Positions 18,612 to 33,600 of a stretch of DNA of 64,000 nt are shown here, one piece after another (within the stretch, counting starts at the first letter, position 1; each line of letters opens with the position of its first letter). The position numbers and the translations under genes are program-made. Under the pieces are notes generated by a model, which was not told the origin of the DNA, made no database searches, and saw nothing but the letters and a program-made list of their open reading frames with translations. The stretch comes from Elysia crispata. Lineage: Eukaryota > Mollusca > Gastropoda > Plakobranchidae. The stretch covers positions 62,001-126,000 of the forward strand of contig JAWDGP010003890.1 in NCBI GenBank assembly GCA_033675545.1, given 5' to 3'.

Positions 18612-21600
18612 CTGAAATAAAAATGTTTAAAGAGGGCTGGTTAAAACGATGTCTTCTCATTGTCCCGTAGCTCTCTCTTAAAGTCTTAAATAAGGAGTCT
18701 TCTGAAGGTCAACAAAACTATATAATCTCTTTGGAGTTGGAGAAACCAAGGGATGTGAAACAAGTAAACTTGTGTTAAAACATGGATTGCTCTAAATACA
18801 AAGTCAGTGGGAGAAATAAGACCCTCATGGCTGGTAACTTCATTGGTTGTAACTCTATCCATTAGCCTCAGATCAAAATTTACTTTGAAGGCTATATTTT
18901 TTTCAGCTCATAGATTGTGTTACCTATTTCTATAGCAGGGTTCTCATATCTCATTGAACCTCACAGAATAAATTACTGACCCAATAAAATTTGGGTCATT
19001 GATAGTTTTACATTCTGTTAAATTCTATTTTACTTTTAACTAAGCAATCACCTATTTAAACTTTCAGTGTCTAAAGCCTCCCCCCCAAAAATTTTTCTAT
19101 TTTTGGCCTAAAAATTTCTAGACCAACACCATCATTGTCTTTTTTTTTTTTTTTTTTTTATTATAATCCCTTCAACAACTGTCCCGGCCTTCAACTCAGG
19201 TTCTTCTTTGCTTTATGTAATCTACTCACCTAGCCCCCCCCTTTCCCCCCTCAAAAATAAAAAAGGATATGTTGGGAGAATAAAGTTATTGGTTTTTTTT
19301 TTGGTTTTTTTTTGAGACATTTGAGTTAGTGGCTTGAAAGTGGTTTCAATAAGCAGTTCAACTACACATCCTTTCACGAATTGCAAGGAACAAGTTAGAT
19401 TCTAAACTATTGAGAATTTTTTTTTGATGATTAAGAAAAATAAATGGGTTTCGATCTAAATCTGAATTCATTTAATGCACCATATTTACGAACATTAAGT
19501 CTGGACCGGTACAGCCATTTAGAGCCTGGACACATATTCTCCATCAGCGATGTGGGTTAAGAAATTTTATAATTTGAAAAATAGAAACATCTTTCTTTAA
19601 AAATGTTTTACTCACTTTCTAAGTAGGCAGCCAATTCCTTGTCCTCAGCTTTTAGTGCCTGCTGGCGAGGTGAATTACCATGGAAGTCTGTACGAGTAAG
19701 GGATGCTCCTGCAGCTACAAGCATATGGCAGATAGTTCTACGCTGATACCATGCAGCTTTGTGAAGAGCAGTCTGACCTCTGAGGGTTAAAATGCCAAAC
19801 AAAACAAAATAAAAAATCAGTGAATATGAAAATTTTCAGGATTCTATTGAGAAGTTTTCAATGTAATAAGTTTAGTGGTTCTATAAATTAAATGCACAGG
19901 AAATAAAAATGAGAGATAAATTAAGATTATATTGGTGCATTCAATATGCAATGAAAGAAGATTTACTTTATAAGAAAACCAAAGTACATTAAAATTATAA
20001 ATGGCTTCATAGCATGTTCTGTGAGTACAGATAGATTTCATCCTCTGTAAATGTATAATGATCATTATTACAATTATTAGTAGAGTGATGAATTCCTTTC
20101 TTGTGGCACAATGTGTTCAGTAACGCAACATTTCCATACTGAAGAAATAAGTGATAATAAGAAAAAGATGGAGGATTTATCTCTCACCAGAAGCTCCAAC
20201 ACACTTTCTATTCATATTTGATACTGATATTTGACAAGAACTTGCTTAGCTTGATACTGAATTCATAATAATTAGCCTTCTCATTGCTATCCCATGAGCT
20301 GAAAATTCCATTGGTCAATTAGGTATCATTCCTTTATGATATGACAGTAGCCTAAATGAGAGTAACATTACTGGCAATGATGAGAGTATGCACCATAGCA
20401 CTGAACTTACTTTTCATGTTCAACCATATCCAATATCACAGGTGGAGCTAAAAAAAAGAAGAAAGATTAAAAGAAATTTAAAATAATAGCTTTCTTCCAA
20501 CTGAGACAGATTAATTACCTTACATGAATGTTACTAGTGTTAGTCATATATTCAGATTACAAGTTCATGCTCCAAGTTGTCATCCTCTATAATTTACTTC
20601 TGTTAGGCAAGTTTTTGGATAATATAATATGTTAGCTCAATTTTACACCAATCCCTATTTAGTCCTTATCAAAAAAAGTAGAATTAATCATGTTGAACTA
20701 ACTCTTGAAAGATCTGCTATGTAGATTTCTTGGTATTTATGCTTACAATGACAAAATAAAGTAGAAGCCTACCATTAGTAATAAGAAATTTCACTACATC
20801 TTTGTGGCCAAATCTGGCAGCATGATGAAGAGATGTCATTCCGTACTGATCTGTGGCTAAAAGGTTAGCTCCTTTGTGATTAAGATCAGCAATCTGAAGA
20901 ATTGCAGAAAAAAACTTTATTTCAACTCCCCTATAAATTGATATTCAAGAACCAGTCAAGGCAATAACACATAAAAATACATGCACATTGAAAAATACCT
21001 GAAGCCTACATATAGGAGAGGAGCAATTTGAGTACTTTGAAATGTTGCATATATCAAAGAATGCATGTCTATGAAATACAATCCTTTTTTAAGTTATGAA
21101 TTTAGACCCTAAATTCACAACCCATAAAGCATACTTTATGGATTAAATCTCCTTCTTCTTATCACATGCAGCATTATGCTCATTGAAATTATTCTGCAAT
21201 AATAATGTCAGTGTTACCTTTTGAATGTCTCCTCGTTTTGATGCATCAATTAACTCTGTAACAGTTGTAGAAAAGGATAATGTAATTTAGAGGACACAAG
21301 CAACAACTCGGGGTCATAAATAATTAATCAAGATTTCAAAATTCCAAATATCACAGTCATGTTTGTGAAGGTGTCATAACAACAGAAATAAAGATCATAG
21401 ATTTAAATATTGTAAAACAAACTGAACTAAAAGCTAATTTCATAGTATTAGTAACCAATAATCTACCATCTTTAATTTACTTCATAATTTTCTCACGAGC
21501 AAGCATGTGTAACTCTTTAACGAGACATAATGCCTAGGAACTGCAGAATCAATCAATGGTCAGAGAGCGAGGACGTGTAATATACCGTAGCTCTTAATTA

Positions 21601-24600
21601 TACTTTCAGAAGAGATAAATTTGCTAATTTGAATCCATTGTAGTTTTAAGGCCATTTCATCTCTGAATGATTTATTTCTCATAAAATGAGATTCAAACTT
21701 GTTCTGATTCTGAATTTCCCCACGACGGATCAATAAAGTTTATCTTCGCTTATAAACTAAAGCCAAGTAGCTAATCCTATGACTGTGACTTAGGTAGATG
21801 CACTGCATATTAAAGAACAGTAACTAATGACTTTCAATGCTTTGTGCCCAACTAGGTGTATTCAGCTTACGTTTATCAAAGAGAGCTAGTGAGGCAGGTT
21901 TCGTGCCAGGCTGGGTGCTGGCCACCGCTGTGAATGTGTAGTGTTTGTCCTGACTGGCAGAGGCCGAGTTGGGGGAGCCTGGCTCAGAGCTGAGAAACAT
22001 CAAACATGAGTTAAATTCCATCCAAACACAGAGTACAAGTATTTTCCCTTTCGCCTACAAAGTAAGGTTAGATTATCCATTCCTGAATGTGATGAAGGTG
22101 CTTTTTCAATGTAAATTATTTTTAACTAGACCTCAACTGCTATTTATAATCAACATATTTTTTGTTGGCTGCTAACTATGCAAAGATAACAAAAAAGAAT
22201 GAAGCAAAAAGTTGAAAGAAAAAAAAATATTTTGCAAAATAAAATTAATAAAAATGTTGGGGCAAAATCAACACAAAGGAAAGGTTTAAAAAGCGTCAAG
22301 ATGTAAGAAACCAGGTGAAGGGTAATGACGGTGGTCGGGGCAAAGCCAATGACGATAATTATCTGAAGTGGAAGATAGACAGGAAGAGTGGAAATAAGAT
22401 AATATCTCCCATTTGGGGACTTAGGGGAATAGGGAAGTGAGAGAATGAAACAGCTTGAGGATTGTTTGAGAAATTAAATAACAAAAAAGTAACAAAAAAG
22501 AAAAAAAAATAGGGCATGCATCTTTCCTATTGCTTAACTTCAATGTTTGAATTGATTTGTTACACTTTAGTTATAACTGTATCCTTTTACAATTTACCTA
22601 AGAAGAAAAAATTGTGGTATCCAAAGAATAAAAAAAAAAGCAAAGATATTACGACAACTGTTCACTAAAATGTTGTTTCTTCTTTTCTTGAATGAAGCAT
22701 TTCATTTTTTCAACCAAATCATTAACTTTTTTTAAACCAAAGCAATTTAATTGTTCAAGCAAGAAACAAAGATAAAGCACAAAAAAAGTAATTAAAAAGC
22801 ATTGGCACCGAGAAAAGTCTGCATTGCTTTTGAAATAAAAATTATTCAGCAAAGCACCAACTTGTGAAGTTGTAGAGCTTCAGCAAAGAGATAACTGTCT
22901 CATTACTTGTGCATGTAACATTTTATGCAGCAGTGTAGATATAATTTCATATTTTGCAGACCAGCAAAGCATTGCTGTGTTTGTGTTTGGTTTTGACATT
23001 TTGGCACAGCAAAGATTGTGTTATAATTTGAGATTGAGCAAAGCAGTGACATCTATTTTGTTGAGAATGTTATAGGTCTCGTGTGCTGAACATTTGTTTA
23101 TTTGTGACCAATATATCCACGAAATGTGCAAAAAATGGTGCCATACAGTTATACTTTATTTATTCTAACATAAAACGGGCTGTGTAATAAAATTGAAAAC
23201 TAAGAATAACCAAGCCATATAACTTTTTTCTTTGGATCTGTTTTTTTTTCCGCAGTGAATATTTCCCGATTCAAGTCAGTGATATCCAGCGACAAGTTAT
23301 TGATTGAACGCCCTAAAAAGAGGATGAAAATGTAAATCCCAGATAGGAAGAAGTAGAGGGGAAAAATTAAATAAATAATTAACTAATGGGTAATTAACTG
23401 TTTTATAAGACCTAAATCCATGAAAATGAGCCTACACGCTCACAATAATGCTTTCAGCACACTCGCGACTCCAAAGTTTTTCAAAGAATTATATATAGTG
23501 ATTAATTTCAAATACAATAGCAAACCCAATATCCATCAAAACATATCTTCATTGCACATAGCTTCCTTTCCACAGCCCCTAATCTGTTCTTGTTGGCTTC
23601 TCCCTAAACACCATTCACATTTTATTAATAAGATGAGAAAGAGGAGCAGTGAGATTTGCCAAAATTTTTGAAAGGATGGAGACTAAGGCTGAGCAAAGAA
23701 TAACCAACCCAAACTCGATTACAATGAGACAATCATGACTTTTATCATCCACAGGAAGTGGAGTTGCATTAAATAATTGCAGTCTTAAAAAATTTAATTA
23801 AACTAGGCATTATGGTGAAAGACAGAAAAAGATTTCATACATCATCCATATCTCTGGGGTAAAGATCAATGCGGCTGGATAATGAAGATAAAATTAGATG
23901 TGTTGTAGTTTTTGCCTACCTTTTAATTATGAACAAAAATAATTATTTCCAACCAAACAATCGCCTAAAAAATCAACCTACCAAAAAAAAATACATATAA
24001 CAATCAAATCCTCAAATGCCAAACAGCCAATTCATTCACTTACTGCCTCACATACTTTTATGCACTCAATTAACACATCTGCAGAACTTTTTACCGATCT
24101 ATTATGTACCAATTAACAAGCTGACATCCCCTAAAAAAAACCAAATGACCAAGTAAGTCACCGATTATGAACTTGACCAACCAACCCAAAAGTACTGCAC
24201 TAAGCAACCGTTATGAATGAGATAAGCTGTGCACCTGTTCCCAGGCTGTGGCGCCGACAGCAAGTTCTCTATGCTCTCTGCCGGACGCAGCATCTCCAAA
24301 GAGTCCGGGGACCTGCAGAACACACCAGCATGGAGACAGTCAGGGCTATGAGGGGCAACTGGTCAACACGATTGGGGAGGGAATGGGAGGATGGAGGTGA
24401 AAGCAAGGAAGACAGGCTGGGCTCAATTAACTGTCATCAACACGTTTCTGATCACTCAGTGCCATTGATGACCTATGAAGAAAAGACTAGCATGCTTGGT
24501 GCTCAATTAAAGATTCGAAAAAGGAAAAGAGCCTTGAAATATTGAACTAAATGCTTTCGTTTCCAACTTTAAAAGTGTTAAACAAGTGTAGGTGAAATAT

Positions 24601-27600
24601 ATTAAAGTACACAGACCATTTAAGCAAGGCTGCATAGGCAAGACATAAATTATTTTGATAAAAGTTAAAGTTTGAATAAAGAGCCGAAAAATGCACACGA
24701 AATATTTATAGTCATATGCACTGGTAGTTCAGATGTTGCCTAATTCTTGAGCTACTGTGGATTTAACTAACAAAAAAAAAATTAAACAACACCTCTTCGC
24801 CAATTCCGCATTTTTTCTCCATTTTTCTTCAGTAATTTTACGTGATAATAATTGTTCATGCAGTAGCCTATAAAATACTCCAAATTTAGAACATGGCAGT
24901 GAGTCTGAAAGGTTTGATGCAATAAAGGGTTGTGATGAAATCATGTGTGACAAATCTTTATCCTGAGATATAAAGTAAGCTTCAGGTGTGCCATCTGATA
25001 GATAGTGCTCTTATTAAAATTGATGCGTAGGTGTTTAAGCCCCGGATATATATGTATCTCCATAAAAACTTATAAGTTTCACAAGTATGTCATGCTTAAA
25101 ACGCTGCAATCTTTAGGATCAAGTCGATTTGTAAATAAATTTAAATTTAGTTCAATTATCTAAATTAAAGAAATGAAATGCAAGATTGTAATTTTACAGT
25201 GTTTAGGGAAAAAATACTAAAGTAAACAATTTCTTGGATCAGCAAACAGCACTTGCTGCATAGTTACTACATTGATTTTTGAATCGAAATAATAACACAG
25301 TATATACAGAGCCAATAAAGACGAAATAATCATATTAGCTGAGGTTTAAAATTATGAAAAAAAATATCCCAGTTGGCTTGTATCATAATATTTGATCAAT
25401 TACACAAAACCAAAACAGATAAACACAGAGACTGAATGGAAAAACATAACATATATTTGTGGTCTAAAGATACTAAAAAAGATGCTACATAGGAAGAGAT
25501 AACCTGTAAAATTAAACAGGTTGGGGCTGCATAGAAAGAAATAGTTACTCCATGAGATTAACAAAACCAATGTCCTGAAAACAACAACAAAAAAAAAAAC
25601 AAAAAAAAAAACAAAAAAAAAAAGCATTCTGTGATCAATCAGTCTCTGACCAAAGCAAATACGAAAGAAATCACAAATGCATAAAAGCTTTTGAAGGAAA
25701 AAGATTTACACCTAAACGTAAGACAATATTTCAAACAAAGAAATAAAGTTGAAAATGGGAACCCAGGAAATTACTTCACCCAAAGGCATGGACGTTGATT
25801 AAGTTGCCATGTTGAGAGATTGGTAGATCATACACAAGCTTAAATCAAAATAAAAAAAAGAGTCAGGCCAGTTTTAAGAACAGGTGCTAATAAAAGGTGA
25901 ATGAATGAAGCAGAGATGCAAACAATGTCACAAACTTGTCACACCGATGCAAATAATTTTACTTTGCATGATATGCGCAAGATGGCCAACCATCTACAGC
26001 GGTATTACTGTTGTGTTTTATAATCAAATAGCACTAAAGCCAACATTCTCAACAAAAAACTATCAACATCACCAACATCATGAATTGCCTGAGCAAGGAA
26101 AAAACTGACAAATGATTACATACAAAGTGATTATGGCCATGATCACACAACTTCAACAGTAAAAAAAAAACAAAAAAGACAATTCCAAGCAAACATAACC
26201 AAAATTAGAGTAAAACTAGGATCAGAAGAAATAAATAAAGCATTTGACACAAGAGCATGAAACAGTACCCACAAATTATTACAAGCATACACATCAAAAT
26301 CTGCTAGTGGAGATGGGTACAATAAATACCAGTACAAACACCATGTCCACAGCTCACAGTGAGGTGCACAAAGAAACAGAACTTGCTAACCACTCACATA
26401 AGTGGACTCCAGGTGACCCTATGCTGCGGGTCGCTCACACGCCTGCTTCAAGCGGAAAGGAGGGAAATTGGTTGATTGAGAGATTATTCTCATAAAGCTA
26501 CACCACTGTGAGCAGTGATCTTCAGTCTTATGATACTGATGGGCAAGGCAATGGGCAGAAGTGAAAGGAGATGAAATAGGCGTCCAACTAAAGATCCGCT
26601 GGGAGCAAGTGAGAGACACATACGAAAGGTGAAGACACCTTATGTAAAAAATAAATGCTGGAGGAAAATTTACAGTAAGAAAAAAAAGAAGAAGGACCTT
26701 ACAAAGAGAAAATGGAAAAATTCTTAGCTAGGAAAAAAAAAAAGGAAGCTTCCATTGAGAGAATACTGCAAGAATATCTCAGCAAGAAAGAAAGGCCTAA
26801 CTCTCTCCCAAAAAAAATACCTGAGAACACCCACTACGGTTAACTCTAAAGAGACAAAGCCCTTGAGTCAGTAAGGAAACAATGGGATCACTGCAGAGAA
26901 CAATATAAGAAATTATACAATTTATCAAGACGATGGGAAAACTGGGTAAATAGCACAAGGGGTAGTTTAGTGAGATGCCAGCAAAGTTCCAAAAAGCTTT
27001 TCTATGAATCTAACTTGTGACTTAAAAATTCAAGCATTTATCAAATGGGGCTATTAAAACACTTTCAAAACTATATTGGCACCATAAAATCTTTCAGTAG
27101 AAGACAAACTTACAATTGGATTGAGCCTAGATTCGAACAATACCAGAAAGGTCACAGCTTTATTCTTAGGCCAATGGAAGCCTATGTCTTTGCCATATCT
27201 GATTGAGAACTAAGAATGAAACAAGATCTTCACAAAATCTTTTATTGTCACATATTAATAAAGGAAATGATGAAAGGCCAAAGAAGGTGTAAGTCGAAGC
27301 TCTATGAACAATAGCATGACAATACTACATGGATCCTAGCAGGTTGACAAAAGAGAACCAAACCCATGGATGACAATATTTCAGGTTTACAAGATTAGTA
27401 TAACAATAAAAATGCATACAATATTGGCGTAGGTAAAAATATGGCAATAAGAGTGAGTTTAAAGAAAAAACAAACTTTTGCTCATTGGAATTTCAGAAAA
27501 CCTAAAAAGATCATCTTCATAGTCTAGCTGAGTTTCTTAAAAATACAACCCCGCCTCCCCCCTCCCCCCCCCCCCAAAAAAAAAAAAAAAAGAAAAAAAA

Positions 27601-30600
27601 AACCCAAAAGAAAACATACTTGCACATAATTGCATATAAATTTTTTTTTGTGTGATCTCAACATGAGCTTAAGAATATTCAACTGAAAAATCGAAAATAA
27701 AATCGAGTTTTAAACTGAAAGAAAAACTTTTTAATCTGAAAAAGGTAAAAACAAATAATCATAAACAGCACACCAATTTTTAATTACCAATGAGAGTTAG
27801 AAAAATAACCCTTATAAGTAAAAAAAAAAATTAGCCTCACTACTTTTTTGCTTCATGAATTTATAAGAAGTCTTAAAACAAGATTGAAAGATTGAAAAAC
27901 AAAACTGCCATAGCAGCTAACAAGTCATTTATGCATTTCAGTTATATCATACCAAAAATATGTCATTCTTAAGGGTAAAATGTTAGATCATAAAGACCAT
28001 TTTTGCAACTACTTCATTTGATCCTTCTGCAGCAATTTTTTTTCAAACATAAAAATATCGCTTAAACTTAATAGAAGGTCCTATATTTTGCTCTGTCTGT
28101 CTTCACCACCCAAGATATGCTTCATTAGACCAAAATCTTATTTCAGGCTCGATTAGGTTCATTCAACGAAACAGGCCATTTTGAAATGTGTCACAAAATT
28201 TAAAAGAAATCAGTAGTTTTACACTCCAGTATTTCTGAGACAATTTGTCTTTTGTTTGAAAATTAGAAATATGCATATAAAAGAGGAGGGGTGTAATTCA
28301 ATATCTTTAGCTCAAAAGCTATCATCTAAATTTTAGATTCATCTTCATGAAAGAATTCTTTGACCGATTCTGCATTTTTTTTTCAACTGTATTACTTTTC
28401 CAGTGCAAAAAGCAATGTTCCATAGGAGTCTGTAAATAACGTTTCTGCTTTTTTCAAAATTAACTTTCACAACAAAACAGCTTAACATTGGAGGGATGAC
28501 AACAAAAAGAGAGTAAAGGAGACAAAGAAAAAGAATGTGGTGTGTAAAAATTGAAAGATTGACTTGAAAAAAAAATATGGCAACTGGTAAAGGGATAAGC
28601 AATAGAGGCCAGGAGGAGAGGCTTTCGGAGGTAGATTATGAACCACTCACCTTAACAGTCTGCCAGATGCAACAGAAGAAAGAAGCATAAGAAAAAAAAT
28701 AAAGAAATAAAGACAAAAACAAAAGCAAAAATAAAAAGAACAAGGAAAAGAATGAAAAGAGTGACACATTTATCTATCTACAGTTTAAATTAAACCAACT
28801 AGCATATCAGTTCACGTCTATCTACAGTGTACATTGCTTAAAATAAGTGGCTCATCTGTCTCAGATTTTTTTCCTAGTCAATATTTATCTTAAAACTGTC
28901 AAAACATTGTGCAATAAACGCAAAAATAACCAATTATTCTTTCTTTCCTTAATTCTCTAACTGTTTGAAGGAAAAAGCCTGCAAGGTTATGGGCCTGATG
29001 TAAAAAATCATTAAGAAAAATATTTTGTTTTTAAAATATTGAAATTGCAGTTGAATGCTTCATCATTAAAAAAAAAACAACAAAAAAACAAATCTTCCTT
29101 ACACCCGAGAGAGGTATGAAAGAAATGGAAAATAGCTCAAATATATCAACTATTGCCAGGAATATATTAGGAAAAAAAACCAAACCAAACAAATTAAAAA
29201 AAAAAAGGACTCATCTTAAGTTTGGGCTCTAAAACTTATTTTACACCAGTGTACAATTAAGTTCCCACAGATACTTGCTAGCACATTTAAACATGCTTCT
29301 GCACAAATGTGACAGAGGGGAGATGAGAGATATGACAGGGCTTGACAGAATGCCTATGTACCGACGTAAAATCATGGAATGAACCTTCTAACTCAAAGGA
29401 AAAATAATAAAAGATTTAACGGAGTGAAAGCTACATGTTCACCTTAACATCATTATATGTGCCTATTTTCAGATAAACATAACATTTAAAAAAATCTAGT
29501 ATATCCTCAGGCAAAAATATCCAAAGAAAAAGACAGGGTACTGACATGTTTCATTTCTGATCTTCTTTTTTTTTCAAATTATTTACAACAAAAATATATG
29601 AAATTAAGTAAAGAAGCTGTGAACATATTTTAATGATATTCAGAGCAACGTTTTGAGACCTGTGAATCATGTGAATTCTTGTTTTCTCTCATACTGGAGA
29701 TGAACAGAACGTAAGCTTAGTCTGAGCATGCATATTATGAATAACCAAGAAACAATGCAAGCTGAAAGCAGTGGTTTTATTACACTGATTAGTAGTATAG
29801 AAGATATTCGTTGATATACTATAGGAAATCTGATGCTTTAATCTCATCTTTCTCCATCCCTTCCAATTTCCCAGCACTTCATGACATTCTTGTTGTTCAA
29901 GTTTACACAATAATCAGGTCTCAAAACGATAATATGTGTTTGACAATGTGTTTTGAGATCTGATTGTGTTTCAGTTGCTTTAAGGTTAATAAGGCTCTAT
30001 TAAGCCAGTTGGCACAAATAAACAAAGAAGCACAAATTAAGAACCTAATTGCAAGCATAAGCTCCCTCCTTCAGACTCTTGACTTACATATTTATAAACT
30101 TGATTCTCTTATTTACTTAAACAAATGAAGAGGTAAGTAAACTAGAGAAAAAGATAAAACCTTCATATAAAAAGGCAAATAATTGATTCTAAACCTTCAT
30201 ATAAAATGGCAAATAATTGATTCTACAGCTATCTATAAAAGATTAAAACTGTCAAGAAATCTACAAATATCGTCTAAACATGAAATGTCTGTAACAGCTG
30301 ATATCTGACTCTTGGATCAATGCCAGGCGTTGCAAAGCTAATTAAATTGCCACACAGAGCCTCTGCATAAGTTTAAGGTGAGACCAGTTCTACAGCCTGC
30401 CAGATTATAACTGTCGAGTTGTTTATGATGGTGGGATTTACTTTATTCTTCATAAAAAATGCACAAAATGTTTGAGAAAACAGATACTTTTTTTTTTTAT
30501 TGAGGAGCATTTGTAAAGGCAGGACAGCTTTAGAAGCTACGAGTCTAAGAAAAAATGTTTTTCATTTTCTTATGAATGAGTGTACATGAAAATGAATGCA

Positions 30601-33600
30601 ACTTCTTTTTTAGAGTCATATCTCAAGAGGAAGAAATTACATGTCCATGATTTTAAAACATTCATGTCAGGTAACTGTCATTCACTTATCGGTCTGTCTT
30701 ATTGTTTTCCATATATATCTCATTCTCTACACAAGCACACACTGCCACCTACCGCAACAGGTTGGGTGATTTAGGGGGTGTCACCGGGAATGTGAAATTG
30801 AGTGTGAGCGAGCCATCTTCCCCTCCTGTCACTGCCCCATTACCTCGTAGAGTCATCTCACGGGGCATATGGTGCCCATTACCATTGGGTGTGGCTGCAG
30901 TAACCAGTGCAGGGGTCGAAGCAGATGCTAGGCCAGGATCAAGGATATAAAGATCCTCAGAGGAGATGTCAGTGATGTAGTGCAGGGCCTCCTGTGCCTT
31001 GTCAATACGAAAAAATCGTTCTGCTGTGGTGGCTATCGGCAGTGATTGAAGTGGATAAAATCGAGGGATAAAAGAATGGTTACTAATGGTTTGATAGACA
31101 TTGTGGCAATATGGTCACGATGATAAAGTGTAATGGTGAAATTGTGGTAGATGTGCAAGAAATATGAACTTTCATAAGAGATACAATTTCCATAGTACAA
31201 AAATATGGTAAGCATGATGAATATCTCAAATATGTTGGAGATAGATGAGTATTGTGAATTTTACTGAAAAGACTATGAAACTACCAGATAAGGTGAATAA
31301 TTATGTTGAATGTGGCTTCTTGGTGCAAGTAATTAGCAAATCAAGTGTAGAGAATTTTGGTGAAACTGGATGATTTAGTGGACATGATTGACCAAGCAAG
31401 GATTGTGTTGAACATATTGGCTTTAATCAAGAGATTTATATGATTTGGAACATAGTTGACAAAGTGGTATATATCAAGAAGCTTAATTTCCATAACTCCT
31501 TTGTCAAGGCAAATACATCTAGATCTTCCCACTACTTTAAAATTTTTTTCATCTCATCCTCTTTTCTTTTTCTTCTTCTTCCTCTAGCTATAATCTCCTC
31601 TGTTATCTTCACTCTCCCAATCCTTTTCTTTTCCTCTTTAAAATATTGTATAGAACTAGTTAGTTACACTTGCTAATATAAAAATCTTTTTATGTGATAT
31701 AACAACTATTTCAAAAACCTCAAAATTTAGGTTCATACCTTTTTAAGATTTTAACATAAAAAAAAGTCAAACAAGGCTCACGATATATTTTTGAAAAAAA
31801 AATTTAAAGAGCTGATACTATATCCACTTACAGTCAAGAAAGCACCATTGGGATGATAAATTCGTTGCATTTTCAGAATCGGATGTATTTTTCTGGTTCT
31901 GAAAAAAATAAAAGAGCATACATTTCTAGCAAAAACACCTAGAAACTTGAACTGTTTCAACAAAAGCATGAAAAGTTGATTAGAAAAAAAAAATCTAACC
32001 ATCATTGTGTCATCTTCCCAGAGGCTTCTATTTATACAAATTTATGTAAAAAAATCAAAATCAAAATATTTTTGCACTATAGCAATCAGTTAAAATGTTA
32101 GCCCTAGGGGTCTTTTATTCTAAATAAACAAATTACAGATTCTTTTTTAGCAAAACATTCTTAAATTGGCTTCCCATAATAAAATAAATTTTCCACTTGG
32201 GTCTCTTGAACTCATTACATTCCTAAACATTGTCATCACATCTAGTGAAAAAAGTTGTTAATAACATAAATTGCTCTTCAGACAGCATAAGTGTCAGAGG
32301 TAAATCTATGCCCATTATCAATTATCGAGCATGAGTTCATGAGCTTGTCACTAATTAAAATAATTTGAACACAAAGTTTCATTTGCATCTTAAAAAAAAG
32401 AAAAAACCAACTAAACCATACAACAAAAACTATGTCTACAATGTGTGGGCTTTGAACCAAAAGGTTAAATTAATTTATCAGATCCTTTACAGAAGAAGGT
32501 TTTTTTTTACTCTCAGCCAGAGAAATCTCTATCAATATTTTTTAAGAACTGCAAGCCAAACAAGAAAAGAGAAAAAGGGCACAAGGGAATAAGGTGAAAA
32601 CTCACTGCCAGGACCTTGTCAATCTCCTCTCTCACATGCTCCAGATCTGCATTGTTGTCTACAACAATAATCCCTAAAGGTACAGCTGTCAGGAGATAGA
32701 GAGAGAAAGAGGTAGAGAGTAACGAGGCTCTTGATGTTAATTGACTTGATACTGCTCCACAAACGCGAAAACACCACTTACACTAGATGTAATAAAACAA
32801 AATCTTGAGGCCATCCATTGAAACATAAATAACTTCAAGCATTCCTGGAGTGACTTTTTTTTCTTCACAACTCAACAGTAGTTTTAAAGGTAAGTGCAGC
32901 TTATAGTCAAAGATGACTGTATGTTCAAAATATCTTGTGGGATGTGCAAACTTATGTGTCCATAGTCAAATCAATTTTAATCTCAGTCAAGACTTAAAAT
33001 CAGCCCATTTGGATTAACGCTTGATGTATTTTAACACTGTAGTCTATGAATTGTCTATTTTTTTAATAGCTGGTACAAATTTCATTTTTATTCTTTACCC
33101 GCATTAAGACATGTTTCTGTCTGATCCTTTTGCTGCCTTAAATATATTTCACCCCACACTTTAGATAGTAAGCAAACCTTACCATTATTAAGCAACATTT
33201 GTTAACATAAATAAAAACAAATAATTTATCACGTTTTATGAAATTTGACGTGAAAATGGCACATGAATTTGATAGCATTGTTTACCTGTTCTTTATAAGT
33301 ACCATTTTCATTAAATTGCTTGAAAGTGCAGAAACGATTTAAATAAATATGAAGAAAAGTTAATTACGTATCTTCATAAAGGCATTCATTATAAAGCAGA
33401 AATCAAAAGAAATCACAAATCATCTTAATGTTAATATTTTACATGTTCAAACTGCATACAATATACTTTCTTTGACAAAAATGACATTATAAGTAATGGC
33501 CAGAGGTAAATAGGGTCAAAACTTTTACATTTAAATTAATGTATAGGGGCATTAGGTTAAAGCGAAAAAGGATGGATGATATAAATTTAGCCAAAAAAGC

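Larger units (their letters stand above)
24313..30752. other. DGK intron between exons 21 and 22
   Basis: 6.4 kb with the 9-nt microexon candidate at 28651-28659, a C-run followed by A-run near 27.55-27.60 kb, and a 34-bp tandem duplication at 30157-30224. No other coding segment recognised. Confidence 0.55.
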
